Shown here piece after piece: positions 42,618 through 50,702 of a stretch of DNA of 64,000 nt. The translations under genes were made by a program, and so were the position numbers. Position 1 is the first letter of the stretch. Every line of letters begins with the position of its first letter. A model generated the notes under the pieces. The model had not been told where the DNA came from and made no database searches. It was given only the letters and a program-made list of their open reading frames with translations. Source of the stretch: Desulfoluna spongiiphila (GTDB lineage Bacteria > Desulfobacterota > Desulfobacteria > Desulfobacterales > Desulfolunaceae); the NCBI RefSeq assembly GCF_900101345.1, contig NZ_FMUX01000018.1, positions 1 through 64,000 on the forward strand, read 5' to 3'.

Positions 42618-44954
42618 TCACCGTTCCCCCCCGGCAAGCCGCGTCACCATCTCTTCTCCGGCCCGACCGGAAAAATCCAGCCGCCCCAGGAGACGCTGGA
42701 GGCGGAGCATGGCCGCCATGTGATCGTAGACGGCGTTGTCTGAGGCAATACGTGCAGACACCGTGGTGTTCTGTGCATCCAGCAGGGTGATCACCGCCAC
42801 GGCCCCTTCGGCGTAGGCATCGGTGACCAGGGCCAGGTTTTTCTCGGCGGCATCCCGGGATGCGGCGGCCAGGCCGATGGTGGCCCCGGAGGCTTGGACG
42901 GCATCCACGGCGTCGGTGATCTGCTCGGCCAGGATCGTCATAATATGACGCCGTTTCAGGGACAGGGCCATGGTTTCCCCGGCCACCTGCCGTAAATCGG
43001 CCAGCCGCTCACCGCCCGTCACAAGGGGAAAGCTCGCCTGGATGGCCACATGCCACTCCCGCTCGTCATAGGAAGGAAAAACCCGGTCGTAGCCATGGCG
43101 GTCCAGGATCTCCGTCACACCGCCCTTCAGGGCCACCTCGGGCAGATAAAAAGCACGCCTGGCCCCCTTGACCCGACGGCGGCCGGAGGCAAGGGCGTGG
43201 TCCAGCTGACGCAGCTCCGGCGAGGCATCCCAGCCCAGGTCCACCAAGGTGGCCACCAGGGCATCAAACTCCGTGGGCCGGTCCAGCATCTCCCGAAAAC
43301 CGGGGTGGGAGGTCAGAAGAACAGCCTGGTCCCCCTCTCCACCCCGTGTATCAACGGTTTCGGCAACGCGCATGCCGCACAGGCGCTTAAGGGCGTTCTC
43401 CGCGAACCGAACCTGGACCCTTGCGTTGAGAAGCTCCGTGCGGTTCCTCGCCACCTCGCTCTCCCACCGGAAGAGCTCCGACGGGTTGAGGGCCCCCACC
43501 TGTTTCCGGGCACGGGCCCGCTCCAGGTTCTCCTGGGTCAACCCCAGGTTTCCCTCCCGGACAGCAGCCAGGCTGCGCGCCTTGAGCAGGGTGAGGTACG
43601 CCTGGCCTGCGGAGAGGCCTTTGTCGAGTTCCCGGGCCTCCTGCTCGGCTTCCCGGGAGAGCTGAAATGTTTTGGACGCGCTGTAACCGCTCAGGGCCTC
43701 TTCGGAGTAGATCACCTGGGTCAGGGTCAGGCTGCCCTTGATGGTCTCCTCGGACTCCGTGCCCCGGCTCTTTTCCGCACTGTTCTCATCGATGCGGATC
43801 CCGGTCACCGACGCGTCGATGCGGGGAAGCAGGTTGGCCAGTACCTTCTTGGTCTCCTGGGCCCGGGCCTCCACCAGACGGGCCTCCGAGGCCAGGCCGG
43901 GGTTGTAAAGCCGGGCGCGCTCCATGGCCTCGCCCAGGGAAAGGGTCAACGGCTCAGGTGCCACCTCCCCCACCTTCTCCGCATACCTGAACAGCTCCCA
44001 GCGGGGTGAAAAACCGATGGCCTTTGCCGTGGCCACATTGATCACCGGGGTCCCCTCCACCGCCCACTCATCCCGGGCCGAACCCAGGGATTCCTCCCGG
44101 GCCATGCTGTAAAGGGTCAGGGCCGTTCGACGGGCCAGCCGCCTCAGCTCCCCCTTGGGCACGGAACCGAAGAGAAGCCCGGCTTCCACGTCTCCCCGTC
44201 CCCCCATGGCATACGACGGACGTTTCCGGGCCATGAGCCCCTCGGCCACCTCGGCCATGGACGCCTGTGGCAACCCCGGAAACGGAGAAAAAATAACGCC
44301 CCCCACCCCTTCACCGGCGGCCTCAAGCATGGCCTCCGGCCGGGCAGGCACCGTGCGCAGGGTCCACGGTTTTCTCTGCAGGGGCGGCACGGTGTCCAGA
44401 AATGCCTCGACCTGGGGAAGGATCAACCGGGCCTGTTCATCCACCACCACCGTCACCTCCGCCACCTCAACGGCCTCGAAAAACTGGGCCAGCCCCGTGC
44501 GGATCAGGGGCCCGACCACGATGGCATCAAACCCGGGTACGTCCGCAGAAGGCCGTGCCAGAAGATGGGTGGCCAGAACCGGTTTTTTCCACTGCCTCCG
44601 CTGAGAGGCCACGCCCGAGGCCACATACCCAAGCATCACCCCCAGGGAGACCTCGCCGTCGGCTTCAAAGGCTGCAAATGCCGCCTCCATCCCCTCAGGG
44701 GTCAACGCCCCTCGCCTCACCTTTCCTTCGGGGAGCACCAGTTCCAGCTCCGGCCCGGCAAGGGTGGCCAGCTCACGCTGCACACCCGTAAGAAACGCCT
44801 CCAGGGAAGGCGCCGATCCCCCGGTCACAACCCCCACCACCCTGCGCGCCGGTGCCGCCTGGGACACGGACACACCAAGCATGACAACGGATACCAGCCC
44901 CCACACCAGCCACGGGAGTCTTCGTGCTCCCCCCGTCCACCTGCCACCGCCCAT
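42618..44954 (-). CDS. Fusion of an ABC-type substrate-binding domain and a TolC-like channel
   Basis: 778 residues, far longer than a TolC protein (about 450). After a signal peptide ending near SQA, residues about 35-330 resemble the ABC_sub_bind periplasmic protein family (VVGVVTGGSAPSLEAFLTGVQREL ... VEGTPVINVATAKAIGFSP). From about 345 the outer-membrane efflux fold begins (LSLGEAMERARLYNPGLASEARLVEARAQETKKVLANLLPRIDAS) with two long helical repeats. The ATG at 44954 shares one base with the tetR stop and has AAGGAGG upstream. It probably supplies the exit duct of the RND pump; the role of the binding domain is unknown. Confidence 0.85.
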   Translation of the reverse strand: MGGGRWTGGARRLPWLVWGLVSVVMLGVSVSQAAPARRVVGVVTGGSAPSLEAFLTGVQRELATLAGPELELVLPEGKVRRGALTPEGMEAAFAAFEADGEVSLGVMLGYVASGVASQRRQWKKPVLATHLLARPSADVPGFDAIVVGPLIRTGLAQFFEAVEVAEVTVVVDEQARLILPQVEAFLDTVPPLQRKPWTLRTVPARPEAMLEAAGEGVGGVIFSPFPGLPQASMAEVAEGLMARKRPSYAMGGRGDVEAGLLFGSVPKGELRRLARRTALTLYSMAREESLGSARDEWAVEGTPVINVATAKAIGFSPRWELFRYAEKVGEVAPEPLTLSLGEAMERARLYNPGLASEARLVEARAQETKKVLANLLPRIDASVTGIRIDENSAEKSRGTESEETIKGSLTLTQVIYSEEALSGYSASKTFQLSREAEQEARELDKGLSAGQAYLTLLKARSLAAVREGNLGLTQENLERARARKQVGALNPSELFRWESEVARNRTELLNARVQVRFAENALKRLCGMRVAETVDTRGGEGDQAVLLTSHPGFREMLDRPTEFDALVATLVDLGWDASPELRQLDHALASGRRRVKGARRAFYLPEVALKGGVTEILDRHGYDRVFPSYDEREWHVAIQASFPLVTGGERLADLRQVAGETMALSLKRRHIMTILAEQITDAVDAVQASGATIGLAAASRDAAEKNLALVTDAYAEGAVAVITLLDAQNTTVSARIASDNAVYDHMAAMLRLQRLLGRLDFSGRAGEEMVTRLAGGER

Positions 44955-45610
44955 CAAAGCCTCCTTGCCACTGCTCGGTGATCCGGAGCCGGCAGCCCCA
45001 GGATCTGTGTCATGCTCTCGGCCATGTAACAGGCCGTATCCGTCAAAAACGCCTCGTCGTACCGAGGCAGGTCAAAGGCGATGAGCACCGCCTCCCGCTC
45101 CATGATGTAGTACTGAACCTGGGCCATGACGTTGACGTACCAGTACTGCACAAAGGACTCACTCAGACCCGGGACGTGCTCCAGGACAAAGGATCGCAAC
45201 TTCTGGGGCTCTTCCAGCCGCATGAGGGCCCGTGAGGATTTGGGATGCAGGTCCAGGCGCGAACGGACCATGAGGATGCCGTACCACTCAGGCACTCCGG
45301 GACCGAGCAGGGCCAGAAGGCACCTGTGGATCATGTACCCCATCATATCGGCCACCTGCTGTGTCGTGGCGTACACCCCCGTGTCCAGGGTCCCGAACAG
45401 GCCCGGCAAGTCGAGTTTCTCCTCCATGATGTGACGGATGCACGCCAGGTAGAGCCCCTTCTTGTTCGTGAAATGGTAGTTCACCGACGACAGGGAGGTC
45501 CCCGCCTCTTTGACGATTTCACGGATGCCTGTTCCGTCGAGGCCCTTCCGGGCAAACAACGAACCTGCGGCGTCGATGATGGCCTGACGGGTCGACTTAA
45601 AGGGCAACAT
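44954..45610 (-). CDS. TetR-family repressor of the RND operon
   Basis: About 218 residues from the ATG at 45610 (AAAGG upstream). The N-terminal HTH RQAIIDAAGSLFARKGLDGTGIREIVKEAGTSLSSVNYHFTNKKGLYLA is a textbook TetR domain; the C-terminal ligand domain is divergent. It is the first gene of the efflux operon, and its promoter contains a 12-bp palindrome, so it most likely represses itself and the pump until an effector binds. Confidence 0.9.
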   Translation of the reverse strand: MLPFKSTRQAIIDAAGSLFARKGLDGTGIREIVKEAGTSLSSVNYHFTNKKGLYLACIRHIMEEKLDLPGLFGTLDTGVYATTQQVADMMGYMIHRCLLALLGPGVPEWYGILMVRSRLDLHPKSSRALMRLEEPQKLRSFVLEHVPGLSESFVQYWYVNVMAQVQYYIMEREAVLIAFDLPRYDEAFLTDTACYMAESMTQILGLPAPDHRAVARRL

Positions 45611-45711
45611 ATCGGGTACCTTTTCCGGCATGATGGCATGGCCCGCGCCACAGCGCAAAAAAGGCCTCACGCTGCAGATCTTCGATTTATATTGAAAACA
45701 ATGTTATAGTG

Positions 45712-45739
45712 GATATACGAACGTTCGTTCGAATGTCAA
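45712..45739 (-). promoter_or_regulatory. tetR-RND operon promoter with operator palindrome over the spacer
   Basis: On the minus strand TTGACA (45739-45734) is followed after 16 bp by TATATC (45717-45712). The perfect 12-bp palindrome ACGAACGTTCGT (45717-45728) lies in the spacer and touches the -10, the position expected for a repressor that blocks RNA polymerase. A second palindrome, TTCGAA, overlaps it. Confidence 0.78.
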
Positions 45740-45898
45740 TATATATTCACAGGCAACACACAGGGGAAAGGGGGCGGTGGCGGGGTGCGAAAAACGCTCA
45801 CAGACTGCAACCGGGCACGTCACAGCCGGTCGCGGCCGTACATGGCAGGCGAGAAAAAAAACTTGCGATTCAGGTGACTATTCAGCTCCTTAAAGGCT

Positions 45899-46000
45899 GC
45901 CTTCTATGATTAAAGTAGGCAAAAAAAGCATGTCTCCGGCGGCCAGGGGATAATCCCCTGGACCCCAGGTTGCGAATGCACTTTAACCATAGAAAGGGTT
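45899..46000 (+). repeat. Partial modular hairpin repeat, copy R8
   Basis: The left end is GTCTCCGGCGGC (45932-45943, one change), the left module is CAGGGGATAATCCCCTG and it continues as CCCAGGTTGCGAATG. Here the stem partner lies upstream: CCTTCTATGATTAAAGT before the left end pairs with ACTTTAACCATAGAAAGG after it. Loop and right module are missing. It ends at the 3' end of the HAD gene. Confidence 0.78.
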
Positions 46001-46014
46001 GAGGTCCGGTCACC

Positions 46015-46485
46015 TCAGCTACGAAGGGTTGCTTTCAGGCGATTGGGGTGCAGCAGAAGGTCCAAGGCCGTAAAAATATCCGGACAGGTGATATCCGCCG
46101 ACAACAGGGCCGGTGATGCAGCCCCTTCCGGGCCGGTGACGGCCATGCCCACACAGGCCAGGCTCAGCATGCGGCAATCGTTACGGCCATTGCCCACGGC
46201 CACCGTGGCGTCGGACCCCAGGGTCTGCACATAGGTCGCCTTCTGGTCCGCCTCCTGGCCGGGGGTCAGGACAGTGAGAAAAACGGGCCATTCGGCAAGG
46301 GCTTCTGCGGCCCTGCCGAAGGTGTCGGCGGTGACCACGTGGACCGTCAGGTGCTCGCTCAAGGACTCGATGCGCTCCCTCACCCCCACCAGGGGCACCC
46401 CGTCCAGGGCAAGGGTCCCGTTGTAATCAAGGACCAGATGAGAAATGGCAATATCGGAAAAACCCGGAATGGATTCGGTAATCAT
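46015..46485 (-). CDS. HAD-family protein, soluble P-type-ATPase-like (COG4087 type)
   Basis: 156 residues from the ATG at 46485 (GAGGGGG upstream). Motif I is LVLDYNGTLA, with Asn where phosphatases have the second Asp, and the C-terminal acidic motif is VAVGNGRNDCRML, as in P-type ATPase P domains. Small stand-alone versions are known as soluble P-type ATPases; the lack of the general acid Asp suggests it may form but not quickly release a phospho-Asp. Role unknown. It is divergent from a GT2 gene. Confidence 0.8.
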   Translation of the reverse strand: MITESIPGFSDIAISHLVLDYNGTLALDGVPLVGVRERIESLSEHLTVHVVTADTFGRAAEALAEWPVFLTVLTPGQEADQKATYVQTLGSDATVAVGNGRNDCRMLSLACVGMAVTGPEGAASPALLSADITCPDIFTALDLLLHPNRLKATLRS

Positions 46486-46560
46486 GGAAACCCCCTCGCG
46501 TCGATTTTTTTGAAAAAGAATGCTATACCAGCTCCTACCATACACCACACTGGAGGAAGA

Positions 46561-47400
46561 ATGAACAACCCGTTGATCAGCGTGATCATCCCGACATACA
46601 ACCGGACCTGGGCCCTTGGTGAGGCCGTGGACTCGGTCCTGGCCCAAACCTACCCCGCGGTGGAGCTCATCGTGGTGGACGACGGCTCCACGGATGAGAC
46701 ACCGGACCTGCTGGCCCGGTATGGGGATGCCCTGCGGGTCCTCACCCTTGAAAATGGCGGGGTGAGCCGGGCGCGTAACCACGGGATTTCTGCATCCAAA
46801 GGGGAATTCATCGCCTTTCTCGACTCCGATGACCGGTGGCTGCCGGGCAAACTCTCGGAACAGGCCACCTTTTTCGAATCAAACCCCGAGGCGCTGATCT
46901 GCCAGACCGAAGAGATCTGGATCCGAAACGGAAAACGGGTAAACCCCTGCAAGCATCACAAAAAACCATCCGGAGACATTTTTGAGGCCTCCCTTCACCT
47001 CTGCCTGGTAAGCCCGTCGGCGGTGATGATGAGACGCACCCTCCTTGAGGATGTGGGCCTCTTCGACGAGGCCCTTCCCGCCTGCGAGGACTACGACCTC
47101 TGGCTCAGGATCGCCTGCCGTTACCCGGTCTACACCACCCCCTCGCCCCTGGTGGTCAAACACGGAGGCCACGACGACCAGCTCTCCAAAACTCCGCTCC
47201 TGGACCGATTCCGCATCCAGTCCCTGGTGCGGTTGCTGGAAGGCGGTACCCTGTCCGAGGCCCAGGCCGGTGCAGCGCGTGCGGTGCTTCAGAAAAAAGG
47301 ACGCATCTACGCCGGAGGCTGCCGAAAGCACGGACGAGACGAAGAGGCTGAGGCCATCACCCGTCTGGTTAACCAGACGATCGCCCAGAATATCCGCTAA
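46561..47400 (+). CDS. Family 2 glycosyltransferase
   Basis: 279 residues. The GT-A fold opens with ISVIIPTYNRTWALGEAVDSVLAQTYPAVELIVVDDGSTDETPDLL. The donor-binding acidic motif is FLDSDDRW and the acceptor region has FDEALPACEDYDLWLRIA. GGAGG lies 5 nt before the ATG. It probably adds a sugar to a surface polysaccharide or protein. No polysaccharide cluster surrounds it, so the acceptor is unknown. Confidence 0.9.
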   Translation: MNNPLISVIIPTYNRTWALGEAVDSVLAQTYPAVELIVVDDGSTDETPDLLARYGDALRVLTLENGGVSRARNHGISASKGEFIAFLDSDDRWLPGKLSEQATFFESNPEALICQTEEIWIRNGKRVNPCKHHKKPSGDIFEASLHLCLVSPSAVMMRRTLLEDVGLFDEALPACEDYDLWLRIACRYPVYTTPSPLVVKHGGHDDQLSKTPLLDRFRIQSLVRLLEGGTLSEAQAGAARAVLQKKGRIYAGGCRKHGRDEEAEAITRLVNQTIAQNIR

Positions 47401-47553
47401 GCACCCTTCATCCTTACCTTTTTCACTTGATTTCCCCTGCAACCTGCCCTACCATAATACCTAATTCATTCATACAAACAGCGTTCCACATCATGACCTT
47501 CATCCCCCCCTGAATGTCACGGGAAAGGTCTCCAATGTAAGGAGGATCACCCA

Positions 47554-49305
47554 ATGATTCGATGGATAGCTGCTTTTCTCCTGGCCCTTGCTCCCATGCA
47601 AGCGGCCCATGCCATGGGCACCCTGCCCAGCGAAACCTTCAACCTAAGCCCTTCCGACTACCGCTGGACCTACCAGGAAACACTGGACATCACCAACCCC
47701 GAAGACGGGGTCACCCTCTCCTGCAACCTGTTTCTCCCGGAGCCCAAGGTGTCCGGAGAAACCTTCCCCGCCCTGGTGATGCCCAACAGCTGGCTCATGG
47801 AGGAGCACGAGTACTGGGTTCAGGCCAAAACCTTCTGTGAAAAGGGGTACATCGTCCTCTCGTACAGCGCCAGGGGCTGGGGTCAGTCCGAGGGCGTGGT
47901 GAATGTGGGAGGTCGAAAGGACACGTCCGACATCACCGCCCTCATCGACTGGCTGACGGCCAACACCCCGGTCACCGGGGTTGTGAAGGCCCCGGACGGA
48001 AGCGTCACCGACGACTCCGGCGCCAAAATCGGCATGTGCGGCATCTCCCTGGGCGGCGGGCTCTCCCTCATGGGGGCCGCCTTCGACACCCGGGTCAAGG
48101 CAGTGATGGCCATGGTGCCCTGGGGAGACCTGGTGGACTCCCTCTACCTCAACCAGAGCCCGAAACCGGTCTGGGTCAAGGCAATCCTCGTGGGCATGGG
48201 TGATATCGCGGCCAACCTGGACCCCGAACTCAGCATCATCACCGATCAGCTCTTCAACCACGAGCACGAGGCCCACTTCGACACCCTGCTTCCCTGGGCC
48301 CTGGATCGATCCCCCATCAACTTCCTGGAAAAATACAACGCAGAGGACCGGGACCTGGCCGTCTGCATCAGCACCAACCTCCAGGACTTTCTCTTCACCC
48401 CCACCCAGATGCTCCGCTTCTATTACGGCCTGAACGTTGCGGCCAAGCGCATCGACTTCAACCGGGGAATCCACGCCTCATCCGAAGGGACAGGCCTTGT
48501 GGGCATTCCCAACACCGTCTGGAACCGTTCCTACGCCTGGTTTGACGAACACTTGAAGGGGGTGGACACAGGCATCATGGACAACCCGCCCATCTCCATC
48601 GACAACAAGAGCTCCTCGCAGCGCCACTACCTGGACCACCTCTACATGAAGGACATCAACGGCGCACACCTGGAAGGCATCCAGCGGCCCCCTATGGAAA
48701 ACGACATCGTGCCTGAAAAACGCTACCTCACCCACCGCCCCTGGTACAGCTACAAAGGAGGGCTCTCATCCCACGCCGGGGACGGCTCCGACTCCATCTC
48801 TTCAGGCCTCATCTCGGGCCTGACCCTGGGGATTCCCCTGCTCAGCTCCCTGTTGGAGGCCCATACCCAGGCCCTCCACATCACGGCGAGCCTGCCCCTG
48901 GCCAGTCGAAGCAAGGCCATTGTCTTTGCCACCGAACGCGTGGGCAGCACCCGCACCATGGTGGGCACCCCCACCCTCAGCCTCACCCTCACGCCCTCTG
49001 CCGAGCGGGTTCAGCTCATCGCCCACCTCTACACCGTGGACGCCCTGGGCATCGGGACCCTTATCTCCCACGCTCCCCTCACCCTCCTGGAGTCGGACCG
49101 CCTCATGCCCAGCGCGGAACCGGGGGTGGCCAAAACGTACGAATTCAACTTCATCACCACCGCCGCCGATGTCCCCAAAGGCCACCGCCTCGCCGTGGCC
49201 ATCGACACCTTCGACATCTCCTACAGCCGACCCTCCGAGGAGGGCTTTGACATCACCCTCCACTACGGGGAGGGCTGCTTTCTTGAAATTCCCTGGCTGC
49301 CGTAG
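47554..49305 (+). CDS. Secreted CocE/NonD-type alpha/beta hydrolase
   Basis: 583 residues. The signal peptide MIRWIAAFLLALAPMQAAHA ends at AHA. The hydrolase core has the nucleophile elbow GMCGISLGGG (G-x-S-x-G) and an SARGWGQSEG segment typical of the X-Pro dipeptidyl-peptidase/CocE group. The C-terminal third (about 410-580) is the jelly-roll domain of the family. Such enzymes cleave esters or peptides; exported to the periplasm or outside, it may be an esterase or peptidase. AAGGAGG lies 8 nt upstream. Confidence 0.85.
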   Translation: MIRWIAAFLLALAPMQAAHAMGTLPSETFNLSPSDYRWTYQETLDITNPEDGVTLSCNLFLPEPKVSGETFPALVMPNSWLMEEHEYWVQAKTFCEKGYIVLSYSARGWGQSEGVVNVGGRKDTSDITALIDWLTANTPVTGVVKAPDGSVTDDSGAKIGMCGISLGGGLSLMGAAFDTRVKAVMAMVPWGDLVDSLYLNQSPKPVWVKAILVGMGDIAANLDPELSIITDQLFNHEHEAHFDTLLPWALDRSPINFLEKYNAEDRDLAVCISTNLQDFLFTPTQMLRFYYGLNVAAKRIDFNRGIHASSEGTGLVGIPNTVWNRSYAWFDEHLKGVDTGIMDNPPISIDNKSSSQRHYLDHLYMKDINGAHLEGIQRPPMENDIVPEKRYLTHRPWYSYKGGLSSHAGDGSDSISSGLISGLTLGIPLLSSLLEAHTQALHITASLPLASRSKAIVFATERVGSTRTMVGTPTLSLTLTPSAERVQLIAHLYTVDALGIGTLISHAPLTLLESDRLMPSAEPGVAKTYEFNFITTAADVPKGHRLAVAIDTFDISYSRPSEEGFDITLHYGEGCFLEIPWLP

Positions 49306-49315
49306 GCAAAAAAAC

Positions 49316-49472
49316 GCCTCCGGCGGCAAGGTGAGCCACCTTGAAAACAAATGGCGAATGCGCTTTCCCCTTCGTTCCTCAGGGAAAATCACATTCGCCA
49401 TTGATTCGAAATTTTTAAGGTCTGTTTATCAAACGTTTTAAAAGTTTGGCCCCCGGCAGGGCCGCCGGAGGC
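49316..49472 (+). repeat. Modular hairpin repeat, copy R9
   Basis: Perfect ends GCCTCCGGCGGC (49316-49327) and GCCGCCGGAGGC (49461-49472). The left module is AAGGTG-AGC-CACCTT, the stem GCGAATG/CATTCGC, the loop TCGTTCCTC and the right module standard. It begins 11 bp after the hydrolase stop, between converging genes. Confidence 0.93.
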
Positions 49473-49488
49473 ATCAACTGAATCGTAA

Positions 49489-49527
49489 CAAAAAAAGCGC
49501 CGCTGCAATCTGTCTGCAGCGGCGCTT
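49489..49527 (-). terminator. Intrinsic terminator of the aldolase gene
   Basis: AAGCGCCGCTGCA pairs perfectly with TGCAGCGGCGCTT (13 bp). On the minus strand the stem is followed by a T-run, 52 bp past the aldolase stop. Confidence 0.92.
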
Positions 49528-49578
49528 ATCGTTTGTGTGCCTGCCTCTCCCGTCCATCCTGCCCGGGCCTTTCCCCGG

Positions 49579-50391
49579 CTATGCCCCTTGAAGATGATCC
49601 TCCAGAAAAGCCATGGTCTCGTCCACGCCCTTGCCCTGGTGCACCACCCCGTTCAAGGCCTTGACGAGGAGGGCGGGGTTCTCGTCCTGGAAGACGTTGC
49701 GGCCGATGGAGAGACCGGCCCCACCGGCCTGATTCGCGTCGTAGACCATCTGCACGATATCCCGGTGACTGGACATCTTGGGACCTCCAGCGATGACCAC
49801 GGGGATGCAGCATCCGTCCACCACCTGGGCAAAGGTTTCGGGAGACCCGGTGTAGGGTACCTTCACCACGTCGGCTCCCAGCTCTTCGGCCAGGCGCGCC
49901 GAGTGCTTCACCACCTCCACGTCGTACTCATCCCGGATCCCGGCTCCCCGTGCGTAGACCATGGCCAGAAGCGGCATGCCCCAGCTGGCGGCCTCGGTGC
50001 TGATGCGACCGAAGGACTCCAGCATCTCCATCTCCTTTTCATCCCCCAGGTTCACGTGGATGGAGATGGCGTCGGCCCCTAAACGAATGGCGTCTTCCAC
50101 GGACCCCACCAGGGTTTTGGCGTTGGGGAAGGGAGACAGCACGGTGCTTGCCGAAAGGTGAATAATCAGGCCGATGTCGCTGCCGTGGCCCCGATGGGTC
50201 CGCCTGGGGAGCCCTTTGTGCATGATCACGGCGTTGGCGCCGCCTTCGGCGACTTTGTCCACGGTTCCTTTCAGGTCCACCACGCCGTAGATGGGCCCCA
50301 CGGTGACACCGTGGTCCATGGGAACGATGATGGTTTTTCCGGTGTTGCGGTTGAAGACGCGTTCCAGTCTGATGGCTTTTCCAAGAAGCAT
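49579..50391 (-). CDS. DhnA/MJ0400-type class I aldolase, probable ADTH synthase
   Basis: 270 residues. PMDHGVTVGP near the N-terminus and the Schiff-base lysine in DVVKVPYTGSPE mark the DhnA-type class I aldolases. The closest function is 2-amino-3,7-dideoxy-D-threo-hept-6-ulosonate synthase, which starts the archaeal-type route to dehydroquinate and is known in some Desulfobacterota; fructose-bisphosphate aldolase is the alternative. The Phe/Trp-rich attenuator directly upstream strongly favours an aromatic-biosynthesis role. AAGGAGG precedes the ATG. No dehydroquinate synthase II gene is adjacent. Confidence 0.85.
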   Translation of the reverse strand: MLLGKAIRLERVFNRNTGKTIIVPMDHGVTVGPIYGVVDLKGTVDKVAEGGANAVIMHKGLPRRTHRGHGSDIGLIIHLSASTVLSPFPNAKTLVGSVEDAIRLGADAISIHVNLGDEKEMEMLESFGRISTEAASWGMPLLAMVYARGAGIRDEYDVEVVKHSARLAEELGADVVKVPYTGSPETFAQVVDGCCIPVVIAGGPKMSSHRDIVQMVYDANQAGGAGLSIGRNVFQDENPALLVKALNGVVHQGKGVDETMAFLEDHLQGA

Positions 50392-50461
50392 GGCTCCTCC
50401 TTCATGGGCTCAGCAGGGTTGATCTTCGGCGGCGGCTGGTGGGAATGTGGTTTTTAAAAAC

Positions 50462-50497
50462 AAAAAAAAGGCCGCCGGCTTGTTATCGCCTGCGGCC
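50462..50497 (-). terminator. Attenuator terminator before the aldolase gene
   Basis: GGCCGC-A-GGC pairs with GCC-G-GCGGCC and is followed on the minus strand by eight T's, about 70 bp upstream of the aldolase ATG. CAGGCG in its 5' arm (50492-50487) can instead pair with CGCCTG (50549-50544) inside the leader peptide coding region, giving an antiterminator. Confidence 0.82.
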
Positions 50498-50521
50498 CTT
50501 TGCTTAGTCGTTTTGGTTGGT

Positions 50522-50608
50522 TCAATACGATCGGCAAACACCCCAGGCGCAGGTAAAAAACCAGAAAAACCAAAAAAATGCGCGTGCGTGGGTGAGTGAT
50601 CGATTCAT
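50522..50608 (-). CDS. Aromatic leader peptide (FFWFFWFF)
   Basis: A 28-codon reading frame starts with ATG at 50608 and contains FFWFFWFF at positions 11-18, a further Trp at 22 and Tyr as its last residue, then TGA. Six Phe and three Trp codons in so short a peptide, followed by an intrinsic terminator and an aromatic-pathway aldolase, make a classic ribosome-stalling leader. No Shine-Dalgarno lies at normal distance before the ATG; GGGGGGAGG is about 20 nt away, so the true start may be another upstream codon, or the RNA may be nearly leaderless. Confidence 0.82.
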   Translation of the reverse strand: MNRSLTHARAFFWFFWFFTCAWGVCRSY

Positions 50609-50616
50609 GAACAAAC

Positions 50617-50646
50617 GTGTTACCAGAACACCTCCCCCCTTGTCAA
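50617..50646 (-). promoter_or_regulatory. Promoter of the attenuator-aldolase unit
   Basis: A consensus -35 TTGACA (50646-50641) is followed at 18 bp by TAACAC (50622-50617), preceded by TGG as an extended -10. Transcription would start close to the leader ATG at 50608. The -35 is strong and the -10 weak. Confidence 0.55.
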
Positions 50647-50702
50647 GCAGGCGGCATCACTTTTAATCCGCCCGTGCAGGAAAGCGACCACCGGTTCCAT
50701 CG

